DNA of 9,016 nt from contig CACXBO010000158.1 in the NCBI GenBank assembly GCA_902765975.1, forward strand, positions 1 to 9,016. Direction: 5' to 3'. Below the pieces are notes generated by a model, which worked only from the letters and a program-made list of their open reading frames with translations, had not been told where the DNA came from and did not search any database. Position 1 is the first letter of the stretch. Each line of letters opens with the position of its first letter. The position numbers and the translations under genes are program-made. Source of the DNA: Oscillospiraceae bacterium (lineage in GTDB: Bacteria > Bacillota > Clostridia > Oscillospirales > Oscillospiraceae). Positions 6,225 to 9,016 of the stretch are shown one piece after another.

Positions 6225-7295
6225 ATGCTAAGTAAGCTTCGCAGTATTGATGAAAAGCTCACGGAGCTGGAGAAAATGCTTCAGTCTCCCGAGGTGTATT
6301 CCGACCCGGAGAGATACGCAGCTATTGCGCGGGAGCAGAAGGAGCTTAAGCCGATAAGCGAGGCTTACCGCCGCCGAGTCAGGCTTGAGAGCGATATCGA
6401 ATCCGCCATCGGGCTTATCGGAGACCCGGAACTCGGCGAGATGGCGAAGGCGGAGCTCGCCGAAGCGAAGGCAAAGCTCGAGGAGACAGACGAGGAGCTT
6501 AAGCTGCTGCTTCTTCCGAGAGACCCCAACGATTCGAAAAACGTCATAATGGAGATACGCCAGGGAATAGGCGGGGAGGAGGCCGCGCTCTTCGCCGCAG
6601 ATATTTTCCGTATGTACTCCATGTACTGCGATTCTCGAGGCTGGAAGATAGAGACCGTGAACGAAAATCCCACAGAGCTCGGAGGCTTCAAGGAGATAAG
6701 CTTTATTATAAAAGGCGAGGGCGCCTGGTCCCGGCTTAAATTCGAGGCCGGCGGTCACTGCGTCAAGCGAGTCCCGGTGACCGAATCGAACGGACGCATA
6801 CAGACCTCAACGGCGACCGTTGCAGTTCTTCCGGAGGCTGAGGAGGTCGATTTCCACCTTGATCTCGACGAGGTGCAGATTGAAACATTCCGTTCTTCCG
6901 GCGCGGGTGGACAGAAGGTCAACAAGACAAGCTCTGCAATTCGCGTGACTCATATCCCTACGGGAACTGTCGTCGAGTGCCAGGACGAGCGAAGCCAGTA
7001 CCGAAACAAGGACAAGGCTCTCGATATACTGCGCTCTAAGCTGTACGAGGCGGAGCTTGAAAAAAGGCGCAGTCAGGTGGCAGGCGAGAGGAAAAGCCAG
7101 GTGGGGACAGGCGAGAGAAGCGAGAAGATACGCACCTACTTCTATCAGCGCGACAGCGTCGTTGACAGAAGGCTCTCCTGCGACGATAAGTCCTTCCCGC
7201 TCAGGAAAATACTCGACGGCGGGCTCGATGAGCTTATCGACGCGCTTATTACGGCGGACAGAGCCGAAAAACTGAGGAGTGGAAATGAAAACTGA
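6225..7295 (+). CDS. prfA: Peptide chain release factor 1
   Basis: 356 residues, the usual RF1 length. Recognises UAA and UAG in the ribosomal A site and triggers peptide release. Seen: helical domain 1 (about 1-100); NVIMEIRQGIGGEEAALFAA (106-125); the codon-recognition PxT motif as Pro184-Val185-Thr186 in KRVPVTESNGRIQTS (181-195), which marks RF1 rather than RF2; and the catalytic loop SSGAGGQKVNKTSSAIR (224-240) with GGQ at 228-230. Odd: after GERSEKIRTY (296-305) the usual NFPQ-R-TDHR signature is replaced by FYQRDSVVDRR (306-316) and the following stretch is also unlike the consensus, before homology returns at ILDGGLDELIDAL (329-341). Start: the frame is open from GTG at 6201, but ATG at 6225 gives the family start ML-KL and has AAGGGA 8 nt upstream. 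First gene of a tightly packed operon; its stop overlaps the next gene. Confidence 0.95.
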   Translation: MLSKLRSIDEKLTELEKMLQSPEVYSDPERYAAIAREQKELKPISEAYRRRVRLESDIESAIGLIGDPELGEMAKAELAEAKAKLEETDEELKLLLLPRDPNDSKNVIMEIRQGIGGEEAALFAADIFRMYSMYCDSRGWKIETVNENPTELGGFKEISFIIKGEGAWSRLKFEAGGHCVKRVPVTESNGRIQTSTATVAVLPEAEEVDFHLDLDEVQIETFRSSGAGGQKVNKTSSAIRVTHIPTGTVVECQDERSQYRNKDKALDILRSKLYEAELEKRRSQVAGERKSQVGTGERSEKIRTYFYQRDSVVDRRLSCDDKSFPLRKILDGGLDELIDALITADRAEKLRSGNEN

Positions 7296-7914
7296 GATAT
7301 TATTACCTTCCGAAACAGAGAGGGCTGTTAACATAATTCTGAACGACGGGACGGTAGCTCTTCCGACGGAGACCGTTTGGGGCATCTGCGCGAACGGGCT
7401 GAGCGAGGAAGCGATAAAGGCCGTGTACGAGGCGAAGGGCAGACCGGAGACGAAGCCGATGAGCCTTTTCGTATCGGATATGGGCATGGCGGAGAAGCTC
7501 TGCGCCGACATACCGGAGGAGGCTTATAAGCTTGCGGAGGCGTACTGGCCGGGACCTCTCACAATGGTTTTGAAGAAGAAGGCCGTCGTTCCGGATCTTC
7601 TGACTGCGGGGGGAGCGACTGTCGGACTTCGCTGCCCGAAGAGCCATATTGCGCTTGCTCTCCTTAGGATGACGGGACTTCCGCTCACGGGAACGAGCGC
7701 GAATCTCTCCGGCGAGCCGAACGCAATGGGCTACAGCGAGGTCATGAAATACTTTAACGGCAGGCTGGACGCGGTGTTCTGCACAGAGGCCGACTGCGCC
7801 GGAGAGCCATCGACGGTTATTGATTTGACCGGGAAAAAGCCGGTCATACTCCGCAAAGGCGCGATCACCGAGGACGACGTTGCGGCGGCGCTCAGGGAAA
7901 AAAAAGAACTATGA
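7285..7914 (+). CDS. tsaC: Threonylcarbamoyl-AMP synthase (TsaC/YrdC/Sua5 family)
   Basis: 209 residues. Makes L-threonylcarbamoyladenylate from threonine, bicarbonate and ATP for the t6A37 modification of tRNAs that read ANN codons; the partner enzymes TsaB, TsaD and TsaE are not in the window. Seen: ALPTETVWGICANGL (25-39), EAKGRPETKPMSLFV (49-63) with the Lys/Arg nucleotide-binding residues, YWPGPLTMVL (87-96), TVGLRCP (112-118), GTSANLSG (136-143) and STVIDL (176-181). It is the short single-domain form without the C-terminal Sua5 domain. Start: ATG at 7285 has AGGAG 5 nt upstream and is preferred over GTG at 7279. It overlaps prfA by 11 nt, and its own stop overlaps the coaE start as ATGA, which suggests translational coupling along the operon. 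Confidence 0.93.
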   Translation: MKTEILLPSETERAVNIILNDGTVALPTETVWGICANGLSEEAIKAVYEAKGRPETKPMSLFVSDMGMAEKLCADIPEEAYKLAEAYWPGPLTMVLKKKAVVPDLLTAGGATVGLRCPKSHIALALLRMTGLPLTGTSANLSGEPNAMGYSEVMKYFNGRLDAVFCTEADCAGEPSTVIDLTGKKPVILRKGAITEDDVAAALREKKEL

Positions 7915-9016
7915 TTATCGGAATAACCGGCGGCTCCGGTTCCGGAAAGACCACGCTTTTGAACGCGCTCAAGGAATACGGCTTTTATCTCATCGACTGC
8001 GACAGAGTTTATCACGAGCTGCTCGAAACATCCGACGAGCTGAAGAGAGCTTTAGGCTCTGCGTTTCCGAGCGCGGTAAAGTCGGGCAAGGTCGACCGTA
8101 AGGCGCTTGCCGCCGAGGTGTTCTCATCCGATGAGGCTCTTGCAAAACTGAACGGGATAACACACCCCTTCGTGCTGCGTGAGACAGACCGCAGGATAGC
8201 CCGCGAAAGAGAAAGAGGCGTGAATGATTTCGCTGTCGACGCCGTTGGGCTTTTTGAAGGCGGAGAGGCTGAGCTCTGCGATATTACCTTAGCCGTCACC
8301 GCCCCGCGTGAGGATAGAGTAAGGAGGATAATGCTCCGCGACGGCATAAGCCGCGAGAGAGCGGAGTCGAGAATCTACGCGCAGAAGAGCGATGAAGATT
8401 TTTCAAGGCTCTGCGATAAAACGGTTGTAAACTCATACAAAACGGAAGCTGAGTTTCTCGCTTATTTGAGAGGCAATATAAAGAGCATTATTACAAAAGG
8501 AGATATAGATATGACCGAAGAGAAGAAAAACGAGCTTATATATAAGCAGAAGCATCTTTCCGACGTGCTCAGCGCGGACGAGAAGAAGCTCAGCGACGCT
8601 TACTGCGAGAGATACAAGGACTTTATGGCAAAGGCAAAGACTGAGAGGCTCGCCGTAAATGAGGCTGTGAAGCTTGCCGAGGAGAATGGCTTTCGCGAGT
8701 GGGACGGAAAAGCTCAGCTTAAGGCCGGCGAAAAGATATACCGCAATATCCGCGGCAAGGCTCTTTTTCTGGCGGTTATCGGCGAAGAGCCGATGGAGAA
8801 AGGAACGCATATCTGTGCCGCGCATATCGACTCGCCCAGAATCGACTTGAAGCAGGTGCCGCTGTTCGAGAAGGACGAGGTCGCGTATTTCAGAACTCAT
8901 TACTACGGCGGCATTCGCAAGTACCAGTGGGTGACGATACCGCTGTCTCTGCACGGCGTGGTCATAAAAAAGGACGGCGAGAGCGTTAGCGTCAGCATAG
9001 GCGACGACCCAACCGA
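7911..9016 (+). CDS. coaE: Dephospho-CoA kinase reading in frame into an M18 aminopeptidase (3'-partial)
   Basis: From ATG at 7911 the frame has no stop codon up to the right edge (368 complete codons). Residues 1 to about 192 are a complete dephospho-CoA kinase, which phosphorylates the ribose 3' hydroxyl of dephospho-CoA in the last step of CoA synthesis. Seen: P-loop GGSGSGKTT (7-15), IDCDRVYHELL (28-38) where DAD is more usual, LNGITHPFVLR (80-90), AVGLFEGG (111-118), LAVTAPREDRVRRIMLRDGI (127-146) with lid arginines, SRERAESRIYAQ (147-158) and VVNSY (172-176). CoaE proteins normally end at about 195-205 residues; here residue 201 is the Met that starts the M18 enzyme, with almost no linker. 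Either this is a true fusion, or coaE has lost its stop, or a base error hides it. The start ATG overlaps the tsaC stop (ATGA). Confidence 0.85.
   Translation, partial: MIIGITGGSGSGKTTLLNALKEYGFYLIDCDRVYHELLETSDELKRALGSAFPSAVKSGKVDRKALAAEVFSSDEALAKLNGITHPFVLRETDRRIARERERGVNDFAVDAVGLFEGGEAELCDITLAVTAPREDRVRRIMLRDGISRERAESRIYAQKSDEDFSRLCDKTVVNSYKTEAEFLAYLRGNIKSIITKGDIDMTEEKKNELIYKQKHLSDVLSADEKKLSDAYCERYKDFMAKAKTERLAVNEAVKLAEENGFREWDGKAQLKAGEKIYRNIRGKALFLAVIGEEPMEKGTHICAAHIDSPRIDLKQVPLFEKDEVAYFRTHYYGGIRKYQWVTIPLSLHGVVIKKDGESVSVSIGDDPT
8497..8513 (+). promoter_or_regulatory. Internal ribosome binding site and start codon of the M18 enzyme
   Basis: AAGGAG (8497-8502) lies 8 nt before ATG (8511-8513). 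As codons of the coaE frame the same bases read Lys-Gly-Asp-Ile-Asp-Met. Its near-ideal spacing is what supports separate initiation of the aminopeptidase. Confidence 0.7.
8511..9016 (+). CDS. M18-family aminopeptidase (aspartyl aminopeptidase-like), 3'-truncated
   Basis: Zinc metallopeptidase that releases N-terminal residues from peptides, probably with preference for acidic or neutral ones; cytoplasmic. Only the first 168 residues lie in the window. Seen: a lysine-rich family start, LSADEKKLSDAYCERYKDFM (21-40), TERLAVNEAVKLAEENGF (44-61), HICAAHIDSPRIDLKQVPL with the AAHIDSP motif whose His is an expected zinc ligand, and the strongly conserved stretches FRTHYYGGIRKYQWVTIPL and LHGVV. It begins in the same frame as coaE, exactly 200 codons after the coaE start, with no intervening stop. 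It nevertheless has its own AAGGAG at 8497-8502, 8 nt before ATG, and the protein start fits free-standing M18 enzymes, so separate translation from this internal start is likely in addition to, or instead of, a fusion product. Confidence 0.85.
   Translation, partial: MTEEKKNELIYKQKHLSDVLSADEKKLSDAYCERYKDFMAKAKTERLAVNEAVKLAEENGFREWDGKAQLKAGEKIYRNIRGKALFLAVIGEEPMEKGTHICAAHIDSPRIDLKQVPLFEKDEVAYFRTHYYGGIRKYQWVTIPLSLHGVVIKKDGESVSVSIGDDPT

Noticed and set aside
6807..7511. 234-codon open frame on the minus strand across prfA and tsaC
   Set aside because: Lies opposite two clearly real genes, has no family resemblance and arises from codon bias of the plus-strand genes.
8433..8954. 173-codon open frame on the minus strand opposite coaE and the M18 gene
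   Set aside because: Antisense shadow; the plus-strand frame shows conserved CoaE and M18 motifs throughout.
1..9016. Search for tRNA or rRNA genes, CRISPR repeats, transposase genes, attachment sites or phage genes
   Set aside because: None seen on either strand; intergenic spaces are short and accounted for by promoters, terminators and the riboswitch.

Overview
The window is an ordinary-looking chromosomal segment from a Gram-positive anaerobe, most likely a member of the Clostridia (Bacillota). The pointers are a tetrahydrofolate (THF) riboswitch in front of a folT-type ECF transporter gene, a clostridial/archaeal-type OGG1 DNA glycosylase, strong AGGAGG-like ribosome binding sites, sigma-A promoters with 17-bp spacing and tight gene packing. 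No tRNA, rRNA, CRISPR array, insertion sequence or phage gene is visible.

Left part, minus strand (1-3560). Reading leftwards from a divergent promoter region at about 3531-3623: a consensus promoter, a THF riboswitch and folT (folate uptake S component); then pyk (pyruvate kinase) with its own promoter and a strong terminator; then, just past that terminator, a promoter and the 5' part of a membrane-anchored HAMP/SpoIIE-type PP2C phosphatase that runs off the left edge.

Right part, plus strand (3595-9016). An ogg gene for 8-oxoguanine repair is followed by a hairpin terminator whose 3' arm overlaps the guaB promoter. guaB encodes an IMP dehydrogenase of the type known from Tritrichomonas foetus and related bacterial enzymes, and ends at a clear terminator. 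Next comes a compact operon: prfA (release factor 1), a TsaC/Sua5-family threonylcarbamoyl-AMP synthase gene overlapping it by 11 nt, and coaE (dephospho-CoA kinase) overlapping by ATGA. The coaE frame has no stop codon and runs straight into an M18 aminopeptidase that also has its own well-placed ribosome binding site and ATG. The right edge cuts the aminopeptidase.

The genes are housekeeping: folate uptake, glycolysis, oxidative DNA damage repair, GTP synthesis, translation termination, the first half of tRNA t6A synthesis, CoA synthesis and peptide turnover. The points most worth a second look are the coaE-M18 continuous reading frame, the layout of the THF riboswitch expression platform, the protist-type IMP dehydrogenase and a diverged C-terminal signature in RF1. 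I see no clear sign of a wholly new multi-gene system.
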